Part shown: in pieces, positions 37,344 through 45,780 of the stretch
Layout of the letters: every line of letters begins with the position of its first letter
How positions within the stretch are numbered: position 1 is the first letter of the stretch
Assembly: GCA_029310945.1 (NCBI GenBank)
Contig: JARJFC010000002.1
Span: forward strand, 62,001-126,000
Source of the DNA: Leptospira sp. 96542
GTDB taxonomy: Bacteria > Spirochaetota > Leptospiria > Leptospirales > Leptospiraceae
DNA length: 64,000 nt
Direction: 5' to 3'
Made by a program: the position numbers and the translations under genes
The notes under the pieces: generated by a model
Database searches by the model: none
What the model saw: the letters and a program-made list of their open reading frames with translations, nothing else
What the model was told of the DNA's origin: nothing

Positions 37344-37988
37344 TTACTTATGTAGTTCGTTTTTGATCTTCGAGAACAAATAATTACTTGCACCAACTGC
37401 TTTGGAAACCACAAGTGCTGTTATTTTTTTGTCATCATCAGCTTGTCCCAAACTGAACGATCCAATTTCAATGAGTGGGGTTTCGGCTAAATATTGGATT
37501 CCATAGTTTTTCACATCATAAACAACAAACCGATACACGACCCCTTCTGAAACCATTTTTGATTTGCCTCCAGTTGCAATCGGAAATCCAAGTGCTTCCA
37601 CCCGAAAGTGATCCGCTAACAATGCAAAAACTTCTTTTGATTTTGGATTCAAAGTTTGTTCGTGGAGGGCAACTTCCGCAATATTTCCCATTGCGGCCGT
37701 TAGTTCTTCTTTCACTCCCAACGATTCTGCTGCAACGAGGGTCGCCTCACCGCCAGGGATAAAATTACCATAAATATACCCAACTTCCGACTGGGCAATC
37801 TTCCCAAAGGTTTTTAAGGATTCATCATTTGGGTCGGCAGATGCGCCCGTACTCGTATCATACACTGGCATGGTAGCCACAACCGAAGTGTGTGGATTAA
37901 AATTGTCTGTTTTGATCAGCCGAACGTTCGAAATAGAACATTGTACCAACAAAACAATAACTACGAATCCGAAACTATTTTTTAGCAT
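37344..37988 (-). CDS. Hypothetical lipoprotein
   Basis: About 214 residues. I chose the ATG at 37988, which gives a compact signal ending in a VLLVQC lipobox and has GGGG about ten bases upstream; a longer frame from 38036 adds a poor N-terminus. The mature part contains a GFPIATGGKSKMVSEGVVYR segment and a C-terminal strand-helix unit, and I see no known domain. It is probably anchored in the envelope. It is separate from the acidic-tail gene upstream by a long gap. Confidence 0.62.
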   Translation of the reverse strand: MLKNSFGFVVIVLLVQCSISNVRLIKTDNFNPHTSVVATMPVYDTSTGASADPNDESLKTFGKIAQSEVGYIYGNFIPGGEATLVAAESLGVKEELTAAMGNIAEVALHEQTLNPKSKEVFALLADHFRVEALGFPIATGGKSKMVSEGVVYRFVVYDVKNYGIQYLAETPLIEIGSFSLGQADDDKKITALVVSKAVGASNYLFSKIKNELHK

Positions 37989-38278
37989 GAGAGCCCCACA
38001 CTCATAAATGCCAAGTAACGGAAGTTTTATTGCCATTTTTTTGAGATTTTTTGGTAAACTACCTCACTAATTCCACTTGTAGCAAAGCTCAGGAATGTTC
38101 AATTTAGCTTGGGAATTCCCTTGTAAAGGAGGCAAATGAAACTTCCCTGTGGGATTACATACGGGTGGCACAACCGTTGTGAACCTTAACTTGTCTGTGG
38201 ATTATTTTGGAAATGCAAAGGTATCAATGGAGATGTCGATGTTTATACGCTTTTGTCAGAATCAATATTGACTTGGGG
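37989..38278. other. Gap with a 17-codon ORF preceded by a consensus ribosome site
   Basis: At 38136-38189 an ATG preceded by AAAGGAGG (three bases away) opens a 17-codon frame (MKLPCGITYGWHNRCEP). The Shine-Dalgarno match is better than for most genes in this window. It could be a small peptide or chance. Nothing else is evident in the gap. Confidence 0.3.
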
Positions 38279-38322
38279 AGTTTTGGGTGTACTGGCCGAA
38301 ACGATCCAGTACACCCAAAACT
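38279..38322. terminator. Long perfect hairpin downstream of the acidic-tail gene
   Basis: Two 17-base arms AGTTTTGGGTGTACTGG and its complement flank a 10-base loop. A T-rich tract follows on the plus side only. It lies 20 bases past the stop of the minus-strand acidic-tail gene, so it may terminate or stabilise that transcript. The stem is unusually long for an ordinary terminator. Confidence 0.6.
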
Positions 38323-38341
38323 ATTTTGTTAGGAGGAAGAT

Positions 38342-38734
38342 TTATTCGTCTTCATCAGAGTCGTCGTCCTCTTCGTCATCATCACCACTTTCTTCTTCCT
38401 CTTCTTCTGAATCGTCCTCTTCGTCAGTAGAATCTTCTCCGTCAAAATCAATATAACTTGGGTTGTGGTTCCAATCCTCTATAATCGTTGTTTGGTTGGC
38501 AAAAACATGTTCTTGGAACATCCCACGCAAAGATTCCAATCCGTCCGGAGTTTCCTTCTGGTTTGTAACAATCCGTACGATGCAAGCTGTGCCTTCTTTC
38601 AACAATTGAATTTTGCCAGGATCTTTTCCTGCACCTAATTCGGTGAACATATCAACGGCACGTTGCAGTTCTTTGTCAGACACTCCATCCAGTGCAGAAA
38701 TTTGCACGTTTCCAACATTTACTGTTTTTGGCAT
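38342..38734 (-). CDS. Small protein with extremely acidic C-terminal tail
   Basis: A 130-residue protein. The first about 90 residues form a plausible soluble domain (LQRAVDMFTELGAGKD, then IQLLKEGTACIVRIV). The last about 35 residues are almost entirely Asp, Glu and Ser. Such tails occur on histone chaperones and DNA mimics and on some calcium binders. I do not recognise the folded part. The tail coding strand gives an apparent Ser-rich ORF on the other strand, which is a shadow. The gene stands alone with a strong hairpin after it. Confidence 0.65.
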   Translation of the reverse strand: MPKTVNVGNVQISALDGVSDKELQRAVDMFTELGAGKDPGKIQLLKEGTACIVRIVTNQKETPDGLESLRGMFQEHVFANQTTIIEDWNHNPSYIDFDGEDSTDEEDDSEEEEEESGDDDEEDDDSDEDE

Positions 38735-39059
38735 TTAAACCCTCACAATACTATTAATCTAAACTTATCGAAAAATTATTTCTAATTGTAACGATAAGAA
38801 CGAAAACTTTGACGGTTGGTTTTTTAAGTCGATTAAAAAAAATGTGAGAAGTTAAAATTTTTTTTACACTTGGGTTCAAAATGTTCGGTATTCTACGAAC
38901 CGTCTGTCAAATGCAATTTTCATTTTGGAACACAAATGCAATGAAGGTTCAAAAACTCGAAATAAAATTCCTTATAAAAGTCATTCAGAATTTAAAAATA
39001 AAAAAAATCATTTGTCTTTGGTAAGTAATTTTTGAGGATCCATTCATAAGAAGGTTTCC
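38735..39059. other. AT-rich intergenic region between divergent genes
   Basis: It is about 325 bases with no ORF that looks coding. An inverted repeat CTTATCG (38764-38770) and CGATAAG (38792-38798) lies just upstream of the acidic-tail gene and could be a regulator site. The rest should contain the two promoters. Confidence 0.35.
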
Positions 39060-39503
39060 ATGGAAAAAATCATTTGGATGGTCATTGCGTTTTTATCGGG
39101 TGTTTTACTTCCCATCCAAGCAGGTTTCAACTCTAAGTTGGGTAAATCGATCGAAAGTCCTATTTATGCTTCTATGATTTCATTTATCGTAGGTGTTTTT
39201 TCCATTTTTGTTTATATTTTGTTAACGAGACAAACAATGATTTTGCAAGGACTAAAACAAGCGCCAACGTATTCACTACTTGGCGGTGCACTTGGTGCGT
39301 TTTATGTAACCTTCATCATTCTGGCATTTCCCAAAATTGGCCCTGCACTTACCTTCGGATTGGTTGTGGCAGGGCAAATGATCATGGCAATTTTACTTGA
39401 TCATTTCAATATTCTTGTCGCAGCACCACATTCCATCAATATATGGCGTATTTTTGGGGTGGCTCTCATCATTTTGGGTGTAATCATCATTCGTAAATTT
39501 TAA
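39060..39503 (+). CDS. YdcZ/DUF606-type small DMT-like membrane protein
   Basis: A 147-residue protein with five hydrophobic segments and the family opening LLPIQAGFNSKLGKSIESP, then LGGALGAFYVTFIILAFPKIG and a C-terminal GVALIILGVIII helix. DUF606 proteins resemble half-size drug/metabolite transporters and usually act as dimers or pairs; only one copy is here. The substrate is unknown. It starts with ATG and has no adjacent partner gene. Confidence 0.83.
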   Translation: MEKIIWMVIAFLSGVLLPIQAGFNSKLGKSIESPIYASMISFIVGVFSIFVYILLTRQTMILQGLKQAPTYSLLGGALGAFYVTFIILAFPKIGPALTFGLVVAGQMIMAILLDHFNILVAAPHSINIWRIFGVALIILGVIIIRKF

Positions 39504-39580
39504 AATTCAGTTTATTTTGGATTGTTTGCAAAATAGTGGCCTCCCCATTTGAATCGACCACATTTTTTTGTTAGTTTTTC

Positions 39581-40051
39581 CTAAACAGCTTTCGGTTTTG
39601 CAAAAACATCCATACCTTCTCCTGTTTCCAATAAGGATTTTAAGCTGGAAAGGACAATCGGCCAGCCTTTTTGTATCCCGTTTGCCATCCCACTGTTTGG
39701 TTCAAGTTCGTCGTGAGTGACCGTTAGACGCACCATACCATCATAAACTACAATCTCAAAACTCACGCGACTGTAACTTTCTGGATCATTTTCTTGGGAA
39801 GCATTTGCCCAAGTAATGACAAGGTTTGTTGGTGGCTTGCTTTCAACAACCTTTCCCACAAGTTCTACCGAACGTGATTCGTTTGCACGGATATGTTCCC
39901 AGCGAGAGCCTGGTTTCCAATCAGAAACATTTTCATGACCCCAGTAACGGCTTGCAATTTCTGGTTTGGTAATGGCTTCAAATACCTTTTCGGGTGTTGA
40001 CCGTATGTAGGTTACATAAACAAAACTCATTTTTTCTTTTGTCATCTTCAT
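39581..40051 (-). CDS. SRPBCC/AHSA1-type domain protein
   Basis: A 156-residue START-like protein of the AHSA1 (Aha1-like) group: VTYIRSTPEKVFEAITKPEI, ASRYWGHENVSDWKPGSRWE, and a C-terminal GWPIVLSSLKSLLETG. These form a hydrophobic ligand pocket and typically appear next to an ArsR-type regulator in bacteria, exactly as here; the two genes overlap by four bases. The bound ligand is unknown. It is probably co-expressed and autoregulated by its partner. Confidence 0.88.
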   Translation of the reverse strand: MKMTKEKMSFVYVTYIRSTPEKVFEAITKPEIASRYWGHENVSDWKPGSRWEHIRANESRSVELVGKVVESKPPTNLVITWANASQENDPESYSRVSFEIVVYDGMVRLTVTHDELEPNSGMANGIQKGWPIVLSSLKSLLETGEGMDVFAKPKAV

Positions 40052-40371
40052 TCTCCTTCCAATTCTTTTTTGATGTCATACAAAAGACTGAGCCTTTGGT
40101 GTTCGAATTTCCGCACCCAACGTTCATAAACCTCATGCAAAGGCACTGGGTTTATGAAATGCAGTTTCTCTCGGCCACGCCAAACTGTGCTTACCAAATT
40201 GGCAGTTTCGAGGATTCCCAAATGTTGCGTCACAGATTGCCTCGCCATCGCCAAATGTTCGCAAAGTTGGCCAAGGGTTTGGCCATTCTTTTCATACAGA
40301 AGGTCGAGAAGTTTTCGCCTTGTGGGGTCGCCCAGAGCTTTGAATACCAAATCTGCGTCGGTCTGTTGCAT
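40048..40371 (-). CDS. ArsR-family winged-helix regulator
   Basis: A 107-residue regulator with the ArsR wHTH pattern: ALGDPTRRKLLDLLYEK at 11-27, and a recognition helix in CEHLAMARQSVTQHLGIL. A GREKLHFINPVPLHEV C-terminal strand is typical of the subgroup partnered with SRPBCC proteins. It lacks the classical metal-binding Cys pair. A perfect 24-base palindrome just upstream is a likely operator, so it probably represses its own two-gene unit. Confidence 0.9.
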   Translation of the reverse strand: MQQTDADLVFKALGDPTRRKLLDLLYEKNGQTLGQLCEHLAMARQSVTQHLGILETANLVSTVWRGREKLHFINPVPLHEVYERWVRKFEHQRLSLLYDIKKELEGE

Positions 40372-40384
40372 GTTGACTCTGAAA

Positions 40385-40408
40385 ACATGCAGGTATATAC
40401 CTGCATGT
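40385..40408. promoter_or_regulatory. Perfect 24-bp palindrome, probable ArsR operator
   Basis: The palindrome has the half-site ACATGCAGGTAT followed directly by its reverse complement. It lies 13 bases upstream of the ArsR ATG, where repressor binding would block transcription. Confidence 0.7.
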
Positions 40409-40709
40409 CAAGGAAAAAGAATGTCCCCCTGTTATTTTTTTTGGAGTTTTCTATGTTCACCTTTGGTTCATAGAGATTGGTTCTTTTTCAAATGAAAAAG
40501 GGTTTCTTTGGGGTATGGGACACAGGAAGATAAAATACCGTTGAATCTGTATCAAAATCGGAATTCCTTTCATTCGAAAATTCTAAGAATTGAATTTAAA
40601 TTGTAGCGAACTTCCATTCGTTAAAGTACTAGATTGTCTAAAAATTATTTTCAGCCCTCCACCCATAAAGATTGACCGATTTTTCTAAAATCTGTAACTA
40701 TCTGCATTT
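40409..40709. other. Intergenic region before the protease operon
   Basis: There is no convincing coding sequence on either strand. A small perfect inverted repeat CTTTTTCA/TGAAAAAG lies at 40483-40500. The promoter of the caspase-like operon should be in the AT-rich second half, but no clear boxes stand out. Confidence 0.35.
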
Positions 40710-41807
40710 ATGCAAATCACCATTCGAAACGCATTCAAACTCATACAGGTAAATTGTTTAATTGCATTTAGTTTTGCAATTTTACCTGTTCAATCTGTGC
40801 AGTCGCAAACCTTGCATGCAGTTATCCTTTCTGATTCTTTGGACCAAAGTATTGGAAAAAGTGTCAAAAAGGACATGGCCAATTTTAAAGATTTGGTAAA
40901 CCAAATTGCTTCCAAAACAGGAATGGATTTACAACTGACAGTTCTTGATGGAAAAGATTTTACTTATAAAAAAGCGAACAATGCGTTTGGCAAAATCAAT
41001 CCAGGATCAGAAGATCTCGTTTTTATTTATTTTTCTGCTCATGGGTTTAGGATGAAAGAAACAAAAGGTAAATGGCCGCTCATCCATTTTCCTGACGACA
41101 ATTTTGTGGATCAAAACGAATTGTACAAAACCCAAGTTGCTAAAAAACCAAGGTTACTCATCATCATGTCTGATGTGTGCAATGTGTATGCTGATGAAGG
41201 CGAACCAATCCCAGGTGTCATTCCTCGTAGTATGAGTGCAAACGAAGAAACAAATTATGCCACTCTCTTTCGTTATAGCCGAGGAAGCATTTTGGCATCC
41301 AGCTCCATCCCAGGGCAATACTCACAAGCGATGGATAAAGGAGGCGCATATTCGTTACAGTTTCTCTCCAATTTGAAATCTGCTTTAAAATCGTCTAACA
41401 CCCCTGTTTGGGCAAATATTATGAAAGCTGCAAATAAACCTTTATTTGCAAATACCGACCATAGACAGGACCCACAGTACCAACTTCTATCGTTTACTGA
41501 GGGTTCTAAGGTAAACACAGGCTTACCAGTTGTTGTAAATCCGCCTGTTGTGAATCCAACCCCTAACAAACGTCAGAACTACAAATTTTCTGAAGGTTAT
41601 TTGCAAGAAAATGCAAATAAAAAATGGAAGTTGAATTATGATGGAGTCAACTACAACTTAAAAGAATATGAAAGAGATAAAAATTTTATTTCTATGTTAG
41701 ATGAATCCAATGAAGATTATTACTCTGTTGACCATATCAATAAAATTTTATATCATTATGATTGGGAAAATGAGGAGTGGGTTGTAATCGCAGAGGGGTT
41801 AAAATAA
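40710..41807 (+). CDS. Exported caspase-like (C14) cysteine peptidase
   Basis: A 365-residue protein. A signal peptide (about 1-33) is followed by a caspase-fold domain: HAVILSDSLDQSIGKSVKKD, LVFIYFSAHG with His111, and LLIIMSDVCNVYAD with Cys157. A GSILASSSIPGQYSQA strand follows, as in metacaspase relatives. Bacterial members cleave after basic or acidic residues; specificity is not evident here. The C-terminal about 90 residues (after a Pro-rich linker VVNPPVVNPTP) are a separate small domain. It is the first gene of a six-gene run, and the next gene begins immediately after its stop. Confidence 0.82.
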   Translation: MQITIRNAFKLIQVNCLIAFSFAILPVQSVQSQTLHAVILSDSLDQSIGKSVKKDMANFKDLVNQIASKTGMDLQLTVLDGKDFTYKKANNAFGKINPGSEDLVFIYFSAHGFRMKETKGKWPLIHFPDDNFVDQNELYKTQVAKKPRLLIIMSDVCNVYADEGEPIPGVIPRSMSANEETNYATLFRYSRGSILASSSIPGQYSQAMDKGGAYSLQFLSNLKSALKSSNTPVWANIMKAANKPLFANTDHRQDPQYQLLSFTEGSKVNTGLPVVVNPPVVNPTPNKRQNYKFSEGYLQENANKKWKLNYDGVNYNLKEYERDKNFISMLDESNEDYYSVDHINKILYHYDWENEEWVVIAEGLK

Positions 41808-42347
41808 ATGTTCATCAAAATAACAAGAATTGTTTTCGTAATTTCTTCGGTTTTAATTTTTAATTTTTGTGAGTCTAGTAACCAAGTGAAACCATTACCG
41901 CCAAAACCCAATGCAGATAAAACTTCAGAGTCTGAACCTTCGTTTCCAAAAAATGTGGAAGAGTATCTTGGTAAATCCACACTAAATTCCATTGGTGTCG
42001 CTACATCGGTAGAATTTGTAAAAATTGCGTCCCAGAAATCAGATTCGCAAAATCAGTTTTTGGGTTATCCCATCGTCGCCCAAGGCAAAGAAGTTTCCAA
42101 AAGCCAAGTGGAAAGTTTTAAAAAAATCCTTTTGGATAACAAAACTTATCTTTTTGCTACGGCCAAAAAGGTAATGTTTCTTCCAAAATACGGAGTAAAA
42201 TTGGGAGAAACATTGATTCTTATCGATGCCAAAAATTCAATGTTGTCTCTTCCTTTGGATGGAAATTCTAGGATTGAAGATTTTGATCCTGCCAAAAAAC
42301 AAATATTCCAAATCCTAAAACAAAGTTTCCCAGAAGATACATTTTGA
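41808..42347 (+). CDS. Hypothetical lipoprotein in the protease operon
   Basis: A 179-residue protein starting directly after the caspase stop. The hydrophobic signal ends in LIFNFC, a relaxed lipobox, then a Pro/Lys/Ser linker. The mature part contains a VKIASQKSDSQNQFLGYPI segment and a C-terminal helical end; no family is recognised. Co-transcription with the protease gene suggests an envelope partner or regulator (inference). Confidence 0.62.
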   Translation: MFIKITRIVFVISSVLIFNFCESSNQVKPLPPKPNADKTSESEPSFPKNVEEYLGKSTLNSIGVATSVEFVKIASQKSDSQNQFLGYPIVAQGKEVSKSQVESFKKILLDNKTYLFATAKKVMFLPKYGVKLGETLILIDAKNSMLSLPLDGNSRIEDFDPAKKQIFQILKQSFPEDTF

Positions 42348-42416
42348 TAACGATTGGTGTTGTTTGGGCTTGGAAACGTTCGGTTTGATTTTTTAAAATA
42401 AAGGAGATAGGTCTGT

Positions 42417-42830
42417 ATGAAAATGGAGTTAAAAATGAAATCAAAAATTTTAATTGGTTTGTGTATCGCATTATTTAGTTATGCGAATCTTTCTGCCCAG
42501 AAAGGTGCTCAAGTGGAAGCTCGGCCAGAAGGTGGTTTTTCCAAAAAAATTTCTGGGGTTTGGGATTGTGGTGATTTTGGAAATTTAACCCTCAAACAAA
42601 ATGGAAATTCGGTAACTGGCACCTATGAATACAATGGTGGTAGTTTAAAAGGAAATATTGTGGGTAATAAATTCAGTGGTATTTGGTCGGAATCGGAAAC
42701 TGGTGATTCTGGAGCCTTCGAATTTGAATTACAAATCAAACGAATGACACCAGACCCAACCCATTTGGAAGGAAGGTGGAACCATGCAAATGATAAAAAA
42801 TGGCAGTCTGGTTGGAACTGCGTGAAATAG
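42417..42830 (+). CDS. Small exported protein with Gly-rich beta repeats
   Basis: Up to 137 residues. ATGs at 42417 (AAGGAG upstream) and 42435 (GGAG six bases upstream) both work; the second gives a tidy signal peptide (MKSKILIGLCIALFSYANLS). The mature part has the pattern G-x-W, then LTLKQNGNSVTGTYEYNGG, then GNIVGNKFSGIW, reminiscent of small lipocalin-like beta proteins. Two Cys residues (GVWDCGD and WNCVK) could form a disulfide. It is part of the protease operon. Confidence 0.6.
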   Translation: MKMELKMKSKILIGLCIALFSYANLSAQKGAQVEARPEGGFSKKISGVWDCGDFGNLTLKQNGNSVTGTYEYNGGSLKGNIVGNKFSGIWSESETGDSGAFEFELQIKRMTPDPTHLEGRWNHANDKKWQSGWNCVK

Positions 42831-42834
42831 TGAA

Positions 42835-43116
42835 ATGGTTAAATTCATAAAATCAGTGTTTATCATTATTGGTTGTATGTTTGCTGGAGCTCTCGTTGGT
42901 TTTTTTGGACCATTCATTTTGGCGCAATTTGGTCCAGAAGGCGCAGGTACTGCCTTATCTATGATGACTATGATCACAGTTCCCATCGGCATTGTACTTG
43001 GTCTCATCGTTGGGCTTTTCATTGTATTTGGAATTTCATTTCCAATGGTTTTGATTCCCATTGGAGTGACAGTTGGGTTCGCGGCGGTCTCGTATTTTCT
43101 TTTTTTCGCAGAATAA
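42835..43116 (+). CDS. Small hydrophobic membrane protein in the protease operon
   Basis: A 93-residue protein with three hydrophobic segments (about 6-32, 40-62 and 63-88) rich in Gly and Ile/Val. It begins 4 bases after the previous stop and ends 3 bases before the WG-repeat gene, so it is tightly coupled. No charged catalytic residues are evident. It could be a membrane anchor for the neighbouring proteins; no family assigned. Confidence 0.55.
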   Translation: MVKFIKSVFIIIGCMFAGALVGFFGPFILAQFGPEGAGTALSMMTMITVPIGIVLGLIVGLFIVFGISFPMVLIPIGVTVGFAAVSYFLFFAE

Positions 43117-43119
43117 ATT

Positions 43120-43704
43120 ATGAATAAAAAAATTTTGGTATTTTCGATTTTATTATCTTCCGTTCCTGTTTTTGCCCAGAGCAAAGGTTTTTCTTCTTTT
43201 GAAGAGAATGGATTGTATGGTTTTAAAGACAAAAAAGGCAAAGTGGTGATAAAACCACAATATCAACATGTGATGGAGTTTACGAAAACATCCGTGGCCT
43301 TCGTGGTTTCTAAAAACAAATGGATTTGTATTGATGCGAAAAACAAACCATTATTAGAAAGTTTTGTCTATGACAATGGTCCAGATTACATTTCTGAAAA
43401 ACTCGCAAGGTTTGTGGAAAATGGCAAAATGGGTTTTCATGATGAAAGTTGTAAAAAAATCATTTTAGCAGAATATGATTTTGTTTTTCCTTTTGAAAAT
43501 GGATTGGCAATTGTTTGTAACGGATGCTATTCGGAATCTGACGGAGATCATAGTTCTATCGTAGGTGGAAAATATGGCGTAATCAATAAAAAAGGAAAAC
43601 TAGTTGTTCCGATTGAATACGATTCTATCAATTCCATTGATGCAAAAACTAAAACTATCCAGGTCAAAAAAGATCAAAAAATCATAAAGATTAAATTGAA
43701 GTAG
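43120..43704 (+). CDS. Exported WG-repeat protein
   Basis: A 194-residue protein. A signal peptide (MNKKILVFSILLSSVPVFAQ) is followed by three WG-like repeats: NGLYGFKDKKGKVVIKPQY, NGKMGFHDESCKKIILAEYD and KYGVINKKGKLVVPIEYDS. WG repeats form small beta propeller-like arrays that mediate protein-protein contacts. Fewer than the usual repeats are present, suggesting a partial propeller or oligomer. In this operon it may act as a docking module for a protease (inference). Confidence 0.75.
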   Translation: MNKKILVFSILLSSVPVFAQSKGFSSFEENGLYGFKDKKGKVVIKPQYQHVMEFTKTSVAFVVSKNKWICIDAKNKPLLESFVYDNGPDYISEKLARFVENGKMGFHDESCKKIILAEYDFVFPFENGLAIVCNGCYSESDGDHSSIVGGKYGVINKKGKLVVPIEYDSINSIDAKTKTIQVKKDQKIIKIKLK

Positions 43705-43714
43705 GTAGACTTGT

Positions 43715-45307
43715 ATGCCAATTCGAATGACAGATGATGAAAACGAACCAGAAGAGGAAGAAGAGTCGAAGTCGGAAGGTGGTTCCTTTTTTTTACTCGC
43801 AATTTTAGGTGCGTTAGGTGGCTTAATCTATAAATACCCAAAAGTTTTTGTTCCTATCCTCATCGTAGGTTTGCTTGGGCTTATTTGTATTGGAAGTATC
43901 TCTGAGGAGGATTCAGAATACGAAGAAGAAGAAGAATCTTCAGAGGTGATGTCGGAAGGCCCACACAAATTGGGTGCCAAGTTTGATATGGATCGTTATG
44001 ACAGAACCCCTGTGTACGAACCTTTGTCCAAAGGGATGGGCAATGAAATTCCTTCGAAAGTTTCACTTTTAAAGTATGCTCCCAAAAGAAAAAACCAAGG
44101 TGAACAAGGATCTTGTACGGGTTGGGCCGTTTCCTATGCGGCTCGGACGATTTTGCACGCAAAAGCAACTGGTGAGGATCCAAATCAGGTGAGTTTCAGT
44201 CCGGCTTACCTTTTTAACCAAAACACTGACAAAAAATGTGACGGAGCCTACCCTGTCGATTTATTGGAAGGTTTAAAAAAACAAGGCAACCTCCAATATG
44301 CCGATTTTCCATATGACGAAGAGTCTTGTCGTAAAAAACCCACGTCGGAACAAAAAGATAAAGCAAAAGAATACCGCATCGAAGGGTATCAACGCCTAAC
44401 GGAAGATGGTGAAAAATATGATACGGATATCGATTCCATAAAACAGTATTTAGCCCAAGGTTCTCCCGTTGTGATTTCTATGGAAGTAGGGGGGACGTTT
44501 TTAGACCTAACGGAGGCGGTTTGGCATCCTACAAATACAGATTACAAAGCTGTCAAACGTTATAAAAAAGGGAATGACGACGATGGAGAATGGGGTGGTC
44601 ACGCCATGACTGCCATTGGTTATGACGACGAAAAAGATGGTGGTGCCGTACAAATCATGAATTCGTGGGGGGAAGGTTTTGGTAAAAAAGGAATTTTTTG
44701 GCTGAGGTATGAAGACTTTAATACCTTTGTGCGTGAAGTTTACGCTTTGTACCCACCCAAAACCTTCGAAGAAAATGAATCTGTTTCCTATCACTTCGGA
44801 TTACTGGAAAATTCATCCAAAGAGTTTATACAACTAAAACAGGTAAAAAACAATCACTTCCAAACCAAAGAACCCATCAAAGTTGGTACTCGGTTTAAGG
44901 TGAGTGTCAAAAACGATAAACCAACATATTTGTATATTTTTGGACAAGAAACTGATGGGAGTTCCTATGTTTTATTTCCATACACAGACAAACATAGTCC
45001 TTATTGTGGAACAACAGGCACGCGAGTGTTTCCGAAAAGACAAAGTTTAGAAGTGGATGGGTTGGGCAAAAAGGATAGAATCGTCTTTGTTTTGGGTAAA
45101 AAACAGCTCAATTATAAAGAAATCAATAAGGCAGTCAATAAATCGGGTGCCAAATCGTATTTGGATAAGTTCAGTGCTGCTTTGAAATCAAAAATTTCCA
45201 CCTCATCGGAGTTTAGCGAAAGTGGGGATACCATCGATTTGGTATCTTCAGACCACGACCCTGACACGGTGGATGTTGTGCTCATTGAGTTTGATAAAGA
45301 AAAATAA
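43715..45307 (+). CDS. Membrane-anchored papain-like protease with DUF4384 domain
   Basis: A 530-residue protein. An acidic N-terminus leads into a hydrophobic stretch (about 24-61, perhaps two helices). The C1A domain has Gln128, Cys134 (NQGEQGSCTGWA), His296 (GGHAM) and Asn316 (MNSWG). A DUF4384-like domain of about 100 residues (KVGTRFKVSVKNDKPTYLYI onward) follows, a domain often found with caspase-like proteins. It is the last gene of the operon that begins with the caspase-like peptidase, with a terminator directly after it. Its substrate is unknown. Confidence 0.82.
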   Translation: MPIRMTDDENEPEEEEESKSEGGSFFLLAILGALGGLIYKYPKVFVPILIVGLLGLICIGSISEEDSEYEEEEESSEVMSEGPHKLGAKFDMDRYDRTPVYEPLSKGMGNEIPSKVSLLKYAPKRKNQGEQGSCTGWAVSYAARTILHAKATGEDPNQVSFSPAYLFNQNTDKKCDGAYPVDLLEGLKKQGNLQYADFPYDEESCRKKPTSEQKDKAKEYRIEGYQRLTEDGEKYDTDIDSIKQYLAQGSPVVISMEVGGTFLDLTEAVWHPTNTDYKAVKRYKKGNDDDGEWGGHAMTAIGYDDEKDGGAVQIMNSWGEGFGKKGIFWLRYEDFNTFVREVYALYPPKTFEENESVSYHFGLLENSSKEFIQLKQVKNNHFQTKEPIKVGTRFKVSVKNDKPTYLYIFGQETDGSSYVLFPYTDKHSPYCGTTGTRVFPKRQSLEVDGLGKKDRIVFVLGKKQLNYKEINKAVNKSGAKSYLDKFSAALKSKISTSSEFSESGDTIDLVSSDHDPDTVDVVLIEFDKEK

Positions 45308-45309
45308 AA

Positions 45310-45337
45310 AGCCACCAAAAGAAAGTTTGGTGGCTAA
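45310..45337. terminator. Bidirectional terminator between the protease operon and the MaoC genes
   Basis: A perfect 10-bp stem AGCCACCAAA/TTTGGTGGCT with a 6-base loop sits between convergent genes. Runs of A on the left serve the minus strand. Confidence 0.7.
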
Positions 45338-45342
45338 ATCAT

Positions 45343-45762
45343 CTAAACTGCGTTTACAACCAAATCGCCGCCAGCTTTCACTTCGCCAGCTTCGTTTTTA
45401 GCTTCTACAAGTACGGTAACTGTTTTTTTACCATCTTTTTCAAATTTCTTTTTGATGGTTCCTACACAAGTCAGTTTTTCGCCGAGCTTAGTCATGGCTT
45501 TGAAAGTCACACCAAAATAAGCGATGTCTTTTTGGTCAGCCCAAGAAGTACAAAGTCTTCCTACTTGTGCCATCACATACATACCATGTGAAATGGTTCC
45601 ATCGAGACCTGCTTTGCGAGCAAAATCAGGGTCGTTGTGGATAGGGTTAAAATCTCCCGATGCTCCCGCATAACGAACTAAATTTGCATGTTCGATCACT
45701 GGAATGTCCAAAGGAGGGAGAGTCTGACCAACTTCTACTGAATCAAATTGAATTTTTGCCAT
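45343..45762 (-). CDS. MaoC-like (R)-hydratase domain protein
   Basis: A 139-residue single hot-dog domain with the hydratase motif: Asp37 and His42 in GASGDFNPIHNDPDFA, followed by GLDGTISHGMYVMAQVG. It should hydrate enoyl-CoA to (R)-3-hydroxyacyl-CoA, or act as half of a two-protein dehydratase. The companion MaoC-N type gene is encoded 18 bases upstream. Bipartite MaoC pairs occur in actinobacterial mycolate synthesis (HadAB), which this pair resembles in layout. Confidence 0.86.
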   Translation of the reverse strand: MAKIQFDSVEVGQTLPPLDIPVIEHANLVRYAGASGDFNPIHNDPDFARKAGLDGTISHGMYVMAQVGRLCTSWADQKDIAYFGVTFKAMTKLGEKLTCVGTIKKKFEKDGKKTVTVLVEAKNEAGEVKAGGDLVVNAV

Positions 45763-45780
45763 ATAGTTTTACCTCTCTTG

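Noticed and set aside
38253..38456. Plus-strand ORF with a poly-serine end
   Set aside because: It is the antisense shadow of the acidic tail codons of the minus-strand gene at 38342-38734.
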